64,000 nucleotides of DNA from Sulfurirhabdus autotrophica (lineage in GTDB: Bacteria > Pseudomonadota > Gammaproteobacteria > Burkholderiales > SMCO01), in contig NZ_SMCO01000003.1 of assembly GCF_004346685.1 (NCBI RefSeq), positions 124,001 to 188,000 of the forward strand. The letters run 5' to 3'. Numbering within the stretch: position 1 is the first letter of the stretch; each line of letters begins with the position of its first letter. Made by a program: the position numbers and the translations under genes. This document shows positions 27,283 through 36,384 of this stretch, piece after piece. The notes below the pieces were generated by a model that ran no database searches, was not told the DNA's origin, and worked only from the letters and a program-made list of their open reading frames with translations.

Positions 27283-28974
27283 CTACTGGTTATCAAGCAC
27301 CATATCATCAGGATGATAAAGGTGGACGCGATTTCGGCCTTTCTTTTTAGCTGTGTAGCACGCCAGGTCTGCCATATTCATGATATCTGCAACGGCAAAT
27401 CCGCCTTTCATGGGAAAGACCCCGATACTCACCCCAAGTGTAAAACGATGGGTTCTCCAATAAAATTCAAATTGCTCAATGGATTCACGGATAGTTTCAG
27501 CAAGCGAGATAGCCTTATCCAAGGGGCAATGCTCCATTAATATGGCAAACTCATCTCCACCTAACCGGGCGAGCGTGTCACGAGAACGCATCTGACCGTC
27601 CAGCAAACCAGCAATCTGGCGCAATAGCTCATCACCTGCCATGTGCCCGCAACTGTCATTGATTTTTTTAAACTGGTCCAGATCGAGAAAACACAGCACA
27701 TGCTGATCAGTATCATAAGAAGCGCTGCATACTATCCGCTGCAGACGAAACTCGAATTCACGCCGATTAATCAAATTGGTGAGTGCGTCATGTGCCGCCT
27801 GATGCGCAAGTTGCTTTTCAAGCTGGTGTTTTTCAGTCACATCACGACACACGACAAAAAGTCTTGGCGGTTCTGAATTCGACTCCAGACTGACACGCTG
27901 ATGTACCCACAAGACTGAGCCATCTTTTCTGATTTTACGATATTCGATGCTACTTTCCGCATCAGGACTGCTAAACTGATTTCCCATATACTCTATTACA
28001 GTCCGCTGATCTTCCGGATGAATGACCATCACTGCAGATTTTCCAATCAGCTCACTCACTGCATAACCGAGCATACTGGCACCAATGCGGTTGATGGAAA
28101 GAATCTCACCCGCTGTATTGATTGTCGTATAGATATCCGGTGCATTTTCGTATAACGACTGATAGCGCAATTCGCTCTCTTTTAACGCGTCTTCTGCCTT
28201 TACCTTCTCCGTGATATTTTTAAAAATACCCCGTGTCGATATGGTCACACCATTTTTGACTATTGCACCGCAATCACCGGCAAGATGAATTGCTTCGCCA
28301 GATTTGGTCAAGAATTTAAACTCGATACAACATAAACTTTCACCGTTGAGTAATCGCGCAAACCGGTCCTGGCAACAGATCACACTTTCAGGGTGCAATA
28401 CATCCAGGAGGTTGAGAGATTGAACCTCCTCTTCGGTATACCCCATAGTATGACGCCAGGTCGTATTCGTGTAAATGAAGGATCCATCTGTCGCTACGCA
28501 TTGAATCAGATCACTGGTATTTTCAAAAATATCGAGATAGCGCTCTTCACTTTCCCTCAATTTTTTCTCAAGCAAATACCGCGCCGCATTTTCTTCTGCG
28601 CGCCTGATAAACGCTTCAATCAGAAGTGGAAGCTGCTGCAAATAGGGGGCAGTACATTGAATAAACTGATTCATACCTGCTTCCAGGCAGTGAACAGCGA
28701 TTTCTTCCGCCCCCGTATCTTTAATCAGAATAACCGGGGTATTAATCTTCTTTTCGCCCAGCAGGCTGATGAGCTCAATTGCGGAAAAATCGGTCAGCTC
28801 CAGATCGCTAAACACCAATTGCCAGCTTTGGTCTTCCAGTGCTTGATGTAGATCTTGCTTTTTATCTACACGATGAATAACAACTTTTGAATAGTGGTTT
28901 TTTAATGCTTGCTCAATGATGCTGGTAGTTTCAGCAGAACTTGCCATCAAGAGGCTTACCATTTTTTCTGACAT
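27283..28974 (-). CDS. Diguanylate cyclase with receiver-like, two PAS and GGDEF domains
   Basis: 563 aa. Residues 1-125 are a response-regulator-like fold with the acceptor-type Asp in LVFSDLELTD, but the usual Asp/Asp pocket near residue 10 is replaced (LLMASSAET), so phosphorylation is doubtful. Two PAS domains follow (about 140-265 and 265-390, each with a PAC segment). The GGDEF domain has an intact active site (RLGGDEFAIL). The RxxD inhibitory site lies five residues upstream (RSRD). It makes cyclic di-GMP in response to an unknown signal. No EAL domain is fused. It lies alone, convergent with purU. Confidence 0.9.
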   Translation of the reverse strand: MSEKMVSLLMASSAETTSIIEQALKNHYSKVVIHRVDKKQDLHQALEDQSWQLVFSDLELTDFSAIELISLLGEKKINTPVILIKDTGAEEIAVHCLEAGMNQFIQCTAPYLQQLPLLIEAFIRRAEENAARYLLEKKLRESEERYLDIFENTSDLIQCVATDGSFIYTNTTWRHTMGYTEEEVQSLNLLDVLHPESVICCQDRFARLLNGESLCCIEFKFLTKSGEAIHLAGDCGAIVKNGVTISTRGIFKNITEKVKAEDALKESELRYQSLYENAPDIYTTINTAGEILSINRIGASMLGYAVSELIGKSAVMVIHPEDQRTVIEYMGNQFSSPDAESSIEYRKIRKDGSVLWVHQRVSLESNSEPPRLFVVCRDVTEKHQLEKQLAHQAAHDALTNLINRREFEFRLQRIVCSASYDTDQHVLCFLDLDQFKKINDSCGHMAGDELLRQIAGLLDGQMRSRDTLARLGGDEFAILMEHCPLDKAISLAETIRESIEQFEFYWRTHRFTLGVSIGVFPMKGGFAVADIMNMADLACYTAKKKGRNRVHLYHPDDMVLDNQ

Positions 28975-29206
28975 CAGAGCATGCTCGGGAGTGGACTCAC
29001 CTTATTAAAACCATCTCCAGTCATAAACTAGCAGATATTGAATAAATCAACCATATAATTCCTTAATTTTTCATACTTTGCAAGTACTAAAAATTAATAT
29101 TCACAATGACTTACATTCAGCAGAATATTCATTGAATCATTCATGTAGCCGACAGTATTTTTTGCTTATCAAAACCCATACCAGTCCTCATCAGAAAACA
29201 GGATGA

Positions 29207-29719
29207 TCAGACACCTATATCCAACTTTAACTTTCTGCCGCCTGCTATTTCAAAACCATGAAACTGGTAAAATTTTAAAGTCCGGTCAAACTCTGGCAAA
29301 GGCGGGGTGGTGACTTCTAACCTTTTCCATGCTTTGCTGGCGGCAAACTTTTTCACTTCCATTAACATGGCTTCCCCAATATTTCTGGAGCGCCACTGCG
29401 GGCGGACATACAATTCAGGCATAGTGCCATAAGCTCCCTCAGCATAGAGGGCATAGCTTTCATAAAGGGAAACAAAACCTACCAACTCGCCAGAGACTGC
29501 CTCTTTTGCCATAAATACCCAATATTTTCCACGGGAAACCAGGTCTTTTGCCCTGGCTTCAGTTTCAGCCTGATTAAAATGAAATGCCTGCACATGGATT
29601 TTATCCATGATTTCGTTTAACAGTTCTCCAACCATGTCTGAAAGCACGCGGTATTCATCTGACTGAATTGGCTGAACAATCATTTCCCCAGCGTTACCCA
29701 TTGGAAGAATTCGTCTCAT
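29207..29719 (-). CDS. GNAT-family N-acetyltransferase
   Basis: Up to 170 aa, with the GNAT fold: ELVGFVSLYESYA strand region, then the acetyl-CoA pyrophosphate-binding loop in LYVRPQWRSRNIGEAMLMEVKKFA (the R/Q-x-x-G/N-x-G/A pattern). The C-terminal FYQFHGFEIAGGRK is a common GNAT ending. It overlaps the end of the AmpD-like gene by 26 bases and is the last gene of a four-gene operon. The start is uncertain: ATG at 29719, 29701 or 29683 are all in frame and none has a clear ribosome binding site. Substrate unknown. Confidence 0.85.
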   Translation of the reverse strand: MRRILPMGNAGEMIVQPIQSDEYRVLSDMVGELLNEIMDKIHVQAFHFNQAETEARAKDLVSRGKYWVFMAKEAVSGELVGFVSLYESYALYAEGAYGTMPELYVRPQWRSRNIGEAMLMEVKKFAASKAWKRLEVTTPPLPEFDRTLKFYQFHGFEIAGGRKLKLDIGV

Positions 29720-30266
29720 TCATTTGATTTTTTTCCAGACTCGCAAGGTACCGTTCCCAATCAAAACAGGGACCAGGATCAGTTTTTCTGCCTGGTGCAA
29801 TATCAGAATGCCCGGCAATCGCATCTATTGGATAGGCCTGCTTTAATGCAAGAGTGAGCGCTGACAATGAATCATATTGCTGATCAGTAAATGGCTCAAA
29901 ATCACTGCCTTCCAGCTCGATACCAATCGAAAAATCATTACAGCGCTCTTTACCGCACCAGTTGGAAGCCCCTGCGTGCCAGGCGCGCATGTTACAGGGA
30001 ACAAACTGAATCATTTCTCCATCACGCCGAATAAAAAAGTGAGTGGACACTTTTAAATCCTTGATGGTCTGGTAGTAGGGATGGGCATCAGGATCTAATT
30101 GATTGGTAAAAAGCGCAATAACGCCCTCCCCGCCATATTCATTTGGTGGCAAGCTGATATTGTGAATCACCAGCAAATGAATGGGGGCATCTCCTGCCCT
30201 GACGTCACAATTGGGTGAGGCAATATAGCGAATATCTTGCAGAATGCCATCGGCCCCGATTCTCAT
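29694..30266 (-). CDS. ampD: 1,6-anhydro-N-acetylmuramyl-L-alanine amidase AmpD
   Basis: Cytosolic zinc amidase that cuts the stem peptide from 1,6-anhydro-MurNAc during peptidoglycan recycling. 190 aa with the amidase_2 fold: LLVIHNISLPPNEYGG (first Zn His), VSTHFFIRRDGEMIQFVP, RAWHAGASNW (His), CNDFSIGIELEG, and AGHSDIAPGRKTDPGPCFDW (His and Asp ligands). It has no signal peptide, as expected for AmpD rather than AmiD. Its start overlaps the stop of the thioredoxin-like gene (ATGA). Loss of AmpD commonly raises AmpC expression where AmpR is present; neither is in the window. Confidence 0.94.
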   Translation of the reverse strand: MRIGADGILQDIRYIASPNCDVRAGDAPIHLLVIHNISLPPNEYGGEGVIALFTNQLDPDAHPYYQTIKDLKVSTHFFIRRDGEMIQFVPCNMRAWHAGASNWCGKERCNDFSIGIELEGSDFEPFTDQQYDSLSALTLALKQAYPIDAIAGHSDIAPGRKTDPGPCFDWERYLASLEKNQMNETNSSNG

Positions 30267-30604
30267 GGTTCTTCCTCTGCCGGACGCGCCAGTGCAGCAT
30301 CGATCGCGGCCTGCATTTTTACCGGAGTCACTTCTGAATGGAGTGTTGCGTGAAAGTAACCATTCACAAACAGGAATAATGCCGGAAAATGAAACACCTC
30401 ATACTGGCGCACCAGCCCCATGCACTGCTGGGCATCTACCTTGAAAAGCTGGGCCACAATACCTGTTGCCACTCCCGGCAACAGTTTTTCAATCTGCCGG
30501 CAAGCGCCACAATCCGGCCCGCTGAACATGACGATACTCACCCCCTCTGTTTGCTCCAGAGTCTGGTGAAAATCAAATTCCGTTAAGGTCTGAAATTGCA
30601 GCAT
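30263..30604 (-). CDS. Thioredoxin-fold protein with CGAC motif
   Basis: 113 aa cytosolic thioredoxin-like protein: a central FSGPDCGACRQIEKLLP carries the CxxC redox pair (CGAC rather than CGPC), and KVDAQQC and YEVFHFPALFLFVNG include the cis-proline region. The chain begins directly after the stop of the WaaA-like gene and overlaps ampD, so it belongs to a tight operon. The role is unknown; it may reduce a partner in cell-envelope metabolism, but this is only suggested by context. Confidence 0.82.
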   Translation of the reverse strand: MLQFQTLTEFDFHQTLEQTEGVSIVMFSGPDCGACRQIEKLLPGVATGIVAQLFKVDAQQCMGLVRQYEVFHFPALFLFVNGYFHATLHSEVTPVKMQAAIDAALARPAEEEP

Positions 30605-31678
30605 TTACACTATTCCGGCCATGACCCGATCCAGCGAACCTACCTGTGCTTCAAGCCAAGATCGGGCATGAGCAGCAATGCGTTCACCTTCAGCAGGGTT
30701 TTCCAACAAATATTTGGCATGCTCGAATATTTCATTGCTGTTTTCCGCAGCAAGCACCACCTTGGCAGCCACTGCGGCTTTTACCAGAGGGTTATCACGA
30801 TGAGCAGGACCCAGGATCACCGGCTTACCATGTAGTATCGGCGTGATGATATCGGGAATATTGTGTGCATGCTGATGAATAGAGCCACCCGCGACAACAA
30901 AATCTACGCAAGGATACATTCCCGCCAAGGGTTCTGGCTCTTCCACATAGTAGACCCGTGTTTTAATCGGTATAAAAGAGGTGGAAAGCCGGTTATGCCG
31001 AATTGTCTGCAGTTTGTATTTAATGGATTCCCGATACACGGGTTCACAACGGGCTTCATCAAGGGGAGCCAATACCAGCAAACCCATTTTATGACGGATC
31101 AGACGATTAAAAATCGGATAAACCTCTTCTTCTTCATCTTCTCCTGTTGCTGCAAAAAAACCGACCCAGCGATCGCCTTCACGCTGCTCCTTGAAACGTT
31201 CACATAAAGCGGTATCCATTTCTATAGCAGGTAGTGCAGACAGATTCACCAGTGGGTCACCGGTTAATACGGAATGAGGAATCGTCTGATACAGCAGTGG
31301 GTCAGCAACCATTATGAGCTTGCAGTCCGTTTGCGCTGCCTGCCAATCCGATGCATTGACCCAATAAACCGGGCAACTCACTTCACTCACCAGATTAGCG
31401 TACCGCCCTTCCACACCCAGGCAAATTATTCGCTGCGGCTGGATCTTTTTGAGCAGTGCAATCGTTTTTGTCAAATCTTCTGGTACAGGTATTTGAGGCC
31501 AGGACCCCGCATTCGCTTCTGACCCGATCACTCCCAGTGCAACATCGCCAAACTTTTTCTGCAATCCATCCAGAAAATCCCCAGCAGCGAACAATGCGGG
31601 TGCACTGCCGATGACCAAAGTGGCCCCTGCCAATCCTTGAGGCAGCTTACCCAATCCAAACAAACTCAATAAACCCAT
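30605..31678 (-). CDS. WaaA/KdtA-like glycosyltransferase-type protein
   Basis: 357 aa, shorter than a typical Kdo transferase (about 420 aa). The C-terminal half looks like WaaA: VAGGSIHQHAHNIPDIITP, then HGKPVILGPAHRDNPLVKAAVAAK, the counterpart of the GGHN...GKPV..GPH nucleotide-sugar-binding region. The N-terminal half is divergent and lacks the usual membrane anchor and conserved Glu region. It is first gene of an operon with thioredoxin-like, ampD and a GNAT gene. It could be a Kdo transferase paralogue acting on lipopolysaccharide, or a related glycosyltransferase with another acceptor. Confidence 0.6.
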   Translation of the reverse strand: MGLLSLFGLGKLPQGLAGATLVIGSAPALFAAGDFLDGLQKKFGDVALGVIGSEANAGSWPQIPVPEDLTKTIALLKKIQPQRIICLGVEGRYANLVSEVSCPVYWVNASDWQAAQTDCKLIMVADPLLYQTIPHSVLTGDPLVNLSALPAIEMDTALCERFKEQREGDRWVGFFAATGEDEEEEVYPIFNRLIRHKMGLLVLAPLDEARCEPVYRESIKYKLQTIRHNRLSTSFIPIKTRVYYVEEPEPLAGMYPCVDFVVAGGSIHQHAHNIPDIITPILHGKPVILGPAHRDNPLVKAAVAAKVVLAAENSNEIFEHAKYLLENPAEGERIAAHARSWLEAQVGSLDRVMAGIV

Positions 31679-31804
31679 GGTGTTCCGCTTACAAAATAAA
31701 GACTTTAAGGGAAAATACAGCGGGACGGCAAGTTATTCAGGCAGCTATCTTGAAATGACTCCTGTTATAATTGCGTTTTTAATTTTTTCCTGGATACATG
31801 CACC

Positions 31805-32806
31805 ATGGTATTTGCCGAATTATTTCTAATGCTGATCATTATTTTAATAGCAGCAGAAATATTTACAAACGCCTTGGAGCATCTTGGCGAGAAGCTGAAA
31901 ATTTCTGAAGGTGTAACCGGCTCATTGTTTGCTGCAGTCGGCACCGCGATGCCTGAAACGCTGGTGCCATTGCTGGCAATATTTGCTGGCACGCAAAATG
32001 CGCAACTGAACGAAGAAATTGGCGTGGGTGCAATTCTCGGGGCACCCCTCATGCTTTCAACCCTCTCTTTGTTTCTGCTGGTACTGGCTGTCGTAAAAAA
32101 ACGTGGTCTTCAAGGTCACTTCACACCTGAAATAACCGGATTTACACGTGATCTGAATTTTTTTCTTCTGGCCTTTTCCATTTCAGCCGTAGCACTGTTT
32201 ATTCCCCATGAAACGCCTGCCATTCGTGCCACGATGGCCTTTTCCATGATATTCATTTATTTCATCTATATCATGCTCACCCTGCGCGCCTCTGCTGCTC
32301 TGGTCAATGATGGGCATGCCACCTCTGCAGATGAAAAGATGTTTCTCGCGCGCATAGGTTTACCTGAAAACATGCCGGTGATTATATTTCAACTTGCGTT
32401 AGGGCTGGCACTTCTGGTGGGTGGCGCAAAAGGATTTATTCACGGCGTAGAACACGCAGCTCCAATGCTTGGCATCTCAGCATTACTACTTTCATTACTG
32501 ATTATTCCTATCGCCACTGAGTTGCCTGAAAAGGTGAACAGTATTTTGTGGATACGCAAACGAAAAGATACCCTCGCTTTCGGCAACATCACAGGTGCAA
32601 TGGTATTTCAGGGCACACTGCTACCTGCTATTGGCATCATGTTAACGCCATGGGCACCACAAAAAGAGGTGCTGGCTGGCATAGTGATTACGCTTGTGGC
32701 CACACTCTGGTTAAGACTGATGCTGATGCGCGGTCAGTTAAAGGTCTGGCATCTGATTATGAACGGGGTGTTGTATATTACCTATCTGACAATCGTATTG
32801 AGCTAG
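31805..32806 (+). CDS. Sodium/calcium exchanger (CaCA) family membrane protein
   Basis: 333 aa, about ten transmembrane helices in two halves. The alpha-1 repeat is GVTGSLFAAVGTAMPETLVPLLAIF and the alpha-2 repeat is LLIIPIATELPEKVNSILWIRK with GNITGAMVFQGTL. These are the paired ion-binding motifs of the Na+/Ca2+ exchanger superfamily, with Pro-Glu in each. It probably exchanges Ca2+ or another divalent cation for Na+ or H+ across the inner membrane. It is a single gene, convergent with pilR, with a hairpin terminator downstream. Confidence 0.9.
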   Translation: MVFAELFLMLIIILIAAEIFTNALEHLGEKLKISEGVTGSLFAAVGTAMPETLVPLLAIFAGTQNAQLNEEIGVGAILGAPLMLSTLSLFLLVLAVVKKRGLQGHFTPEITGFTRDLNFFLLAFSISAVALFIPHETPAIRATMAFSMIFIYFIYIMLTLRASAALVNDGHATSADEKMFLARIGLPENMPVIIFQLALGLALLVGGAKGFIHGVEHAAPMLGISALLLSLLIIPIATELPEKVNSILWIRKRKDTLAFGNITGAMVFQGTLLPAIGIMLTPWAPQKEVLAGIVITLVATLWLRLMLMRGQLKVWHLIMNGVLYITYLTIVLS

Positions 32807-32851
32807 GCACCTGCAGAAAAAACAATTTACTTGTATTTATCCCAGCAGTTA

Positions 32852-32986
32852 ACTGCAGAGACGCTGAGGCGCGGAGAAAAGCGTGGTGTATTGTTTTTGC
32901 AGAGACAGTATCCCGATCAACAAAATAACGCTGAAACATCGCAATGCGATGTTTTTTACCTCAGCGCCTTCGCGCCTCTGCGGTTA
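32852..32986. repeat. Inverted copies of a GC-rich intergenic repeat around a hairpin
   Basis: A segment CTGCAGAGACGCTGAGGCGC (32853-32872) and, in inverse orientation, CCTCAGCGCCTTCGCGCCTC with CTGCGG (32959-32983) flank a hairpin. This type of 'CTCTGCG...CTCAGCG' sequence is a frequent scattered intergenic repeat in Nitrosomonadales-like genomes as far as I recall. The two copies could fold as one long cruciform. Confidence 0.45.
32934..32959 (+). terminator. Intrinsic terminator between CaCA gene and pilR
   Basis: Perfect 9-bp stem AAACATCGC / GCGATGTTT with a 3-base loop, followed by TTT on the plus strand and preceded by no comparable A-run, so it acts mainly on the rightward transcript of the antiporter gene. 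Confidence 0.6.
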
Positions 32987-33031
32987 TAAAAACAGTTGCA
33001 TTCACTCACCGCGCTTTCCCCAACCTACGAT

Positions 33032-34369
33032 CTAATCAATCCCCAACCGATCCAGACGATATCGCAAAGCCCGGAAGGTAATGCCCAGCAATTTAGCTGC
33101 CGCTGTTTTGTTATAGCGGGTTTTTTCCAGCGCTTCCATGATGGCTTCTTTTTCTACGCGATCAAGATAATCAGGCAATGGCCATTTACCATTGGGGTCG
33201 GGCGCGATGGATGTGGTTTCTGCTTGCGGCGTGAGATAAAGATCTTCTTCGCTGATTTTGGAATCACCACATAATGCGAGCGCACGCTCCAGTATATTTT
33301 CCAGTTCGCGCACATTCCCGGGAAAATCATATTTTTTCAAGGCCGCAACTGCTTCCGGCATGAGTTCGGATGCAGCCACTCCGATTTCCTTCGCCAGCCG
33401 AACCAGTATTGCTTTGGCGATAGACGGCACATCATCACTCATTTCACGCAATGAAGGCATTCTGAGCTCAATCACATTGAGCCGATAATACAAATCCTGA
33501 CGGAATTTCCCGCTTTCCACGCATGCTGCCAGGTTCTGATGGGTTGCACTGATAATCCGGATATCAACGGGGTCTTCCTGATTGGCCCCCACTTTGCGCA
33601 CTTTCTTTTCCTGGATAGCACGCAATAGCTTAACCTGCATGACCAACGGCAAGTCTGCCACTTCGTCCAGAAATAACGTACCACCATTTGCTGCCTGAAA
33701 GAAGCCGTCCCGATCCTGGTCTGCCCCGGTAAACGCCCCTTTCTTATACCCAAAAAACTCGCTTTCCATCAGGTTTTCCGGGATGGCGCCACAGTTTACC
33801 GGCACAAAGGGCTTATCATGCCGCCCCCCTTTTTCATGTATCAATCGTGCCGCCAGCTCTTTACCACTGCCGGACTCCCCCGTGATATAGACCGGGGCCT
33901 GGCTTCGCGCCAACTTTTCTATTAACGATCTGACATGCTTGATCGCGGCCGAATCCCCCAGCAAAGTGCTATCTTCAACGGACTGCTTTGTTGATTTTGT
34001 TTCCGGCAAACTGATTGCGGATTTTACGACGGCACGGAGCTGCTCCAGCGATACCGGCTTGCTGATATAGTCAAACGCACCGGATTTTAATGCTTCAACT
34101 GCATTTTCTGTACTGCCATAAGCCGTTATTACTGCTACTGGCGTATCCGGACAATGACTGCCGATATATTTGACCACTTCCAGACCAACGCCATCTGGCA
34201 AACGCATATCAGTCAAACAGAGCTGATAGTTTTTCGTTTGCAGGCGCGTCAGCGCCTCTTTCACCGTCATGGCACGCTCTACATCCAGTCCCATGCGTAG
34301 CAAGGTTAATTCGAGAAGCTCCAGAATATCGGCTTCATCATCCACGATTAATGCGGTAGGTGTTGTCAC
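33032..34369 (-). CDS. pilR: Sigma-54-dependent response regulator PilR
   Basis: 445 aa NtrC-type activator: receiver domain (LIVDDEADILELLEL, acceptor Asp in CLTDMRLPDG), AAA+ domain with Walker A GESGSGKE, an intact GAFTGA loop (YKKGAFTGAD) and Walker B GGTLFLDEV, and a C-terminal Fis-type helix-turn-helix (TRYNKTAAAKLLGITFRALRYRL). A GTG start at 34369 with GGGAGGT upstream fits best. It sits directly downstream of its sensor kinase pilS. In relatives PilR activates type IV pilin transcription; no pilin gene is in the window. Confidence 0.93.
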   Translation of the reverse strand: MTTPTALIVDDEADILELLELTLLRMGLDVERAMTVKEALTRLQTKNYQLCLTDMRLPDGVGLEVVKYIGSHCPDTPVAVITAYGSTENAVEALKSGAFDYISKPVSLEQLRAVVKSAISLPETKSTKQSVEDSTLLGDSAAIKHVRSLIEKLARSQAPVYITGESGSGKELAARLIHEKGGRHDKPFVPVNCGAIPENLMESEFFGYKKGAFTGADQDRDGFFQAANGGTLFLDEVADLPLVMQVKLLRAIQEKKVRKVGANQEDPVDIRIISATHQNLAACVESGKFRQDLYYRLNVIELRMPSLREMSDDVPSIAKAILVRLAKEIGVAASELMPEAVAALKKYDFPGNVRELENILERALALCGDSKISEEDLYLTPQAETTSIAPDPNGKWPLPDYLDRVEKEAIMEALEKTRYNKTAAAKLLGITFRALRYRLDRLGID

Positions 34370-34400
34370 TTCAGACCTCCCTCAACCTGTTTCTTATGCT

Positions 34401-35966
34401 TTAACATGTGCCTCCCTTACAGCAAATTCTGAATTGCCCACCCGGCGCCACCTCGATGTAATCCAGCGAGGCGCCATTTGCCTCGCAAATTTCCTTGGCT
34501 ATATACAACCCCAGACCTGTGCCCTGATTTTCAGTTGTGGAAAAAGGTTCAAAAAGCTGTGGCTGCATTTCAACACTAACGCCTGCGCCATCATCTATCA
34601 CATCTAGCTGGATAATGTTCTCGATATGCGCTTCCGTAACGCAAAGCCGTATACTTGCATCTTGCTTCTGGCAATGTCGCCAAGCATTTCGACAAAGATT
34701 CCACAGTACCTGATTCAAATGAGACCGGTCAAAACAAATAGTCTGATCAGAGTCAATTTCCAGTGAAATAGCCGCAGACGGAATTTTCTCAACCTGGCAG
34801 AAGTCTTCTACAAAACTTCGTAAAAAATTTTCAGCCGGAATTTGCTCAATCTCAGCCCGGTCACGGCGATTCAGCTGTAAAACATCCTGCACCATTCTGT
34901 CCAGACGGAAAGTATTATCCCGAATAATCTGCAACATCCGACTCTGAGTTTTGTCCATCCCCTCTTCTTCTTGCAGCAACTGCGTAGCATGGCCAATAGC
35001 TGAAAGAGGATTACGGATTTCATGGGCAATGTTTGCTGTCAGCCGGCCCAATGCAGCGAGCTTGATTTGCTGGGCTTGCGCTTGCATGATGCTCACATTC
35101 TCAAGAAAGATCAGTGCACCAATGGTTTTTTCTCCGCCCAGAGGGACAAATCGCACCTTGATCTGCTTACCATTAGCCTGAATGCGCAATGGCTCAAAAA
35201 CAGCTTCATGATCTTCACACCAATGCCTGAAATAGGCCGCTAAAGGGGGAGAATAATCTGCCAGATCCAGATCACGCTGTTTATGAATCACAACCCCCAG
35301 CATCTTTTCTGCTTGTGTATTACTTTGCCTGATGATGCCGTTTTCATCTACCACCAGCACCCCATCCTGCATATCCTGAATCACCAGCTGATTGACTTGT
35401 GCCAGGTTGGCCAAATCAATACCACGCTGCTTTGCAAGATCTTCACTGGCAGTCGCATATTTAGCCAATGTCCTGGCCAGCCATGCGGTTGCAAAAAAAC
35501 TGATGCTGAGTAAGCCGCTGTGCAGGAAATCACTTGAACTATCGTTCAAGAACAATACGCGGTGGAGTTGCTCAAGCAACACCACTATCGTTGCAAATGC
35601 CGCAAAAAACAGCGCCATCTTCCCGCGGCTAATCAGGCTGCCAGCAGCGAGTGAGGCCACCAGCAACAATCCCAAACCGCTTTTTTCACCACCACTTGCA
35701 TGCATCAGTGCAACTATCAGAACAATATCACTCACAACCTGAAAGGCCAGTTGATACTTAAAACCAGGCCAACGCAAACTGATGGTAATAATTGAAACAA
35801 CGCAAATAGCTACGTAAAAGATACTGGTGAGGAAAAATAATAAAGGGGATTCCTCACCAAAGGAGAGAGTTGCGCCGAATAGCACAAACGATACAGAAAA
35901 AACGCCGCCGATTACCAGTCTGTATAAATTGTAGTAGTGCAGCGATCGCCAGTAGTGATCAGGCAT
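34401..35966 (-). CDS. pilS: Membrane sensor histidine kinase PilS
   Basis: About 520 aa from the ATG at 35966 (GGGAAAG upstream, and the chain then begins MPDHYWRSLHYYNLYRL, the normal N-terminus of betaproteobacterial PilS); an in-frame ATG at 36008 is possible. Six hydrophobic helices (residues about 20-180) are followed by a PAS domain (VLVVDENGIIRQSNTQAEKML). The phosphoacceptor is in NIAHEIRNPLSAIGHA, and the ATPase has N, G1 and G2 boxes (LWNLCRNAWRH, DDGAGV, GTGLGLYIAKEI). It pairs with PilR. Confidence 0.93.
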   Translation of the reverse strand: MPDHYWRSLHYYNLYRLVIGGVFSVSFVLFGATLSFGEESPLLFFLTSIFYVAICVVSIITISLRWPGFKYQLAFQVVSDIVLIVALMHASGGEKSGLGLLLVASLAAGSLISRGKMALFFAAFATIVVLLEQLHRVLFLNDSSSDFLHSGLLSISFFATAWLARTLAKYATASEDLAKQRGIDLANLAQVNQLVIQDMQDGVLVVDENGIIRQSNTQAEKMLGVVIHKQRDLDLADYSPPLAAYFRHWCEDHEAVFEPLRIQANGKQIKVRFVPLGGEKTIGALIFLENVSIMQAQAQQIKLAALGRLTANIAHEIRNPLSAIGHATQLLQEEEGMDKTQSRMLQIIRDNTFRLDRMVQDVLQLNRRDRAEIEQIPAENFLRSFVEDFCQVEKIPSAAISLEIDSDQTICFDRSHLNQVLWNLCRNAWRHCQKQDASIRLCVTEAHIENIIQLDVIDDGAGVSVEMQPQLFEPFSTTENQGTGLGLYIAKEICEANGASLDYIEVAPGGQFRICCKGGTC

Positions 35967-36123
35967 ATCGCTTTCCCGAATTTTAAAATTCAATGAAGGC
36001 CGCCACATAACGAACTAGCCGCCTGTGGACTTATAGAAAAATGTGTCACAGGAAATCCTGTATTTCTGCAATTTGATTTGACTCAAAATGGATGCGATAG
36101 CGAGAAAGACAGACATGCAGCCA

Positions 36124-36384
36124 TTATTTCTGATGTAGTTTGCGATGTTCATCGCTACAATAAAATTTTCCTTCGCTCAGTATGCTCTCGCTCTTAGGCT
36201 GATGCACGCCACACTGAGCACATCTCACCATGTCTTCTGCGCCGTCAACCTTGGTTGAAGGCGGATTATTCATTTTTCTACTGTAGCTTTTAAGCAGCCC
36301 ATATATAACCAAAGCGATGACGACCAGCAATAATAGTTTACCCAAGACTTCTTCTACTCCCTTAAATACGGCCAATATCACCAT
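36124..36384 (-). CDS. PP0621-like small membrane protein with C-terminal zinc-ribbon-like motif
   Basis: 86 aa from the ATG at 36384 (a TTG at 36393 is in frame). A single transmembrane helix (KLLLLVVIALVIYGLLKSY) is followed by a cytosolic MVRCAQCGVHQPKSE...FYCSDEHRKLH, which resembles a small zinc finger with two CxxC/CxxxH-like ligands. The same short protein is often found next to pilS-pilR in betaproteobacteria. Function unknown; context suggests type IV pilus regulation or assembly. Confidence 0.75.
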   Translation of the reverse strand: MVILAVFKGVEEVLGKLLLLVVIALVIYGLLKSYSRKMNNPPSTKVDGAEDMVRCAQCGVHQPKSESILSEGKFYCSDEHRKLHQK

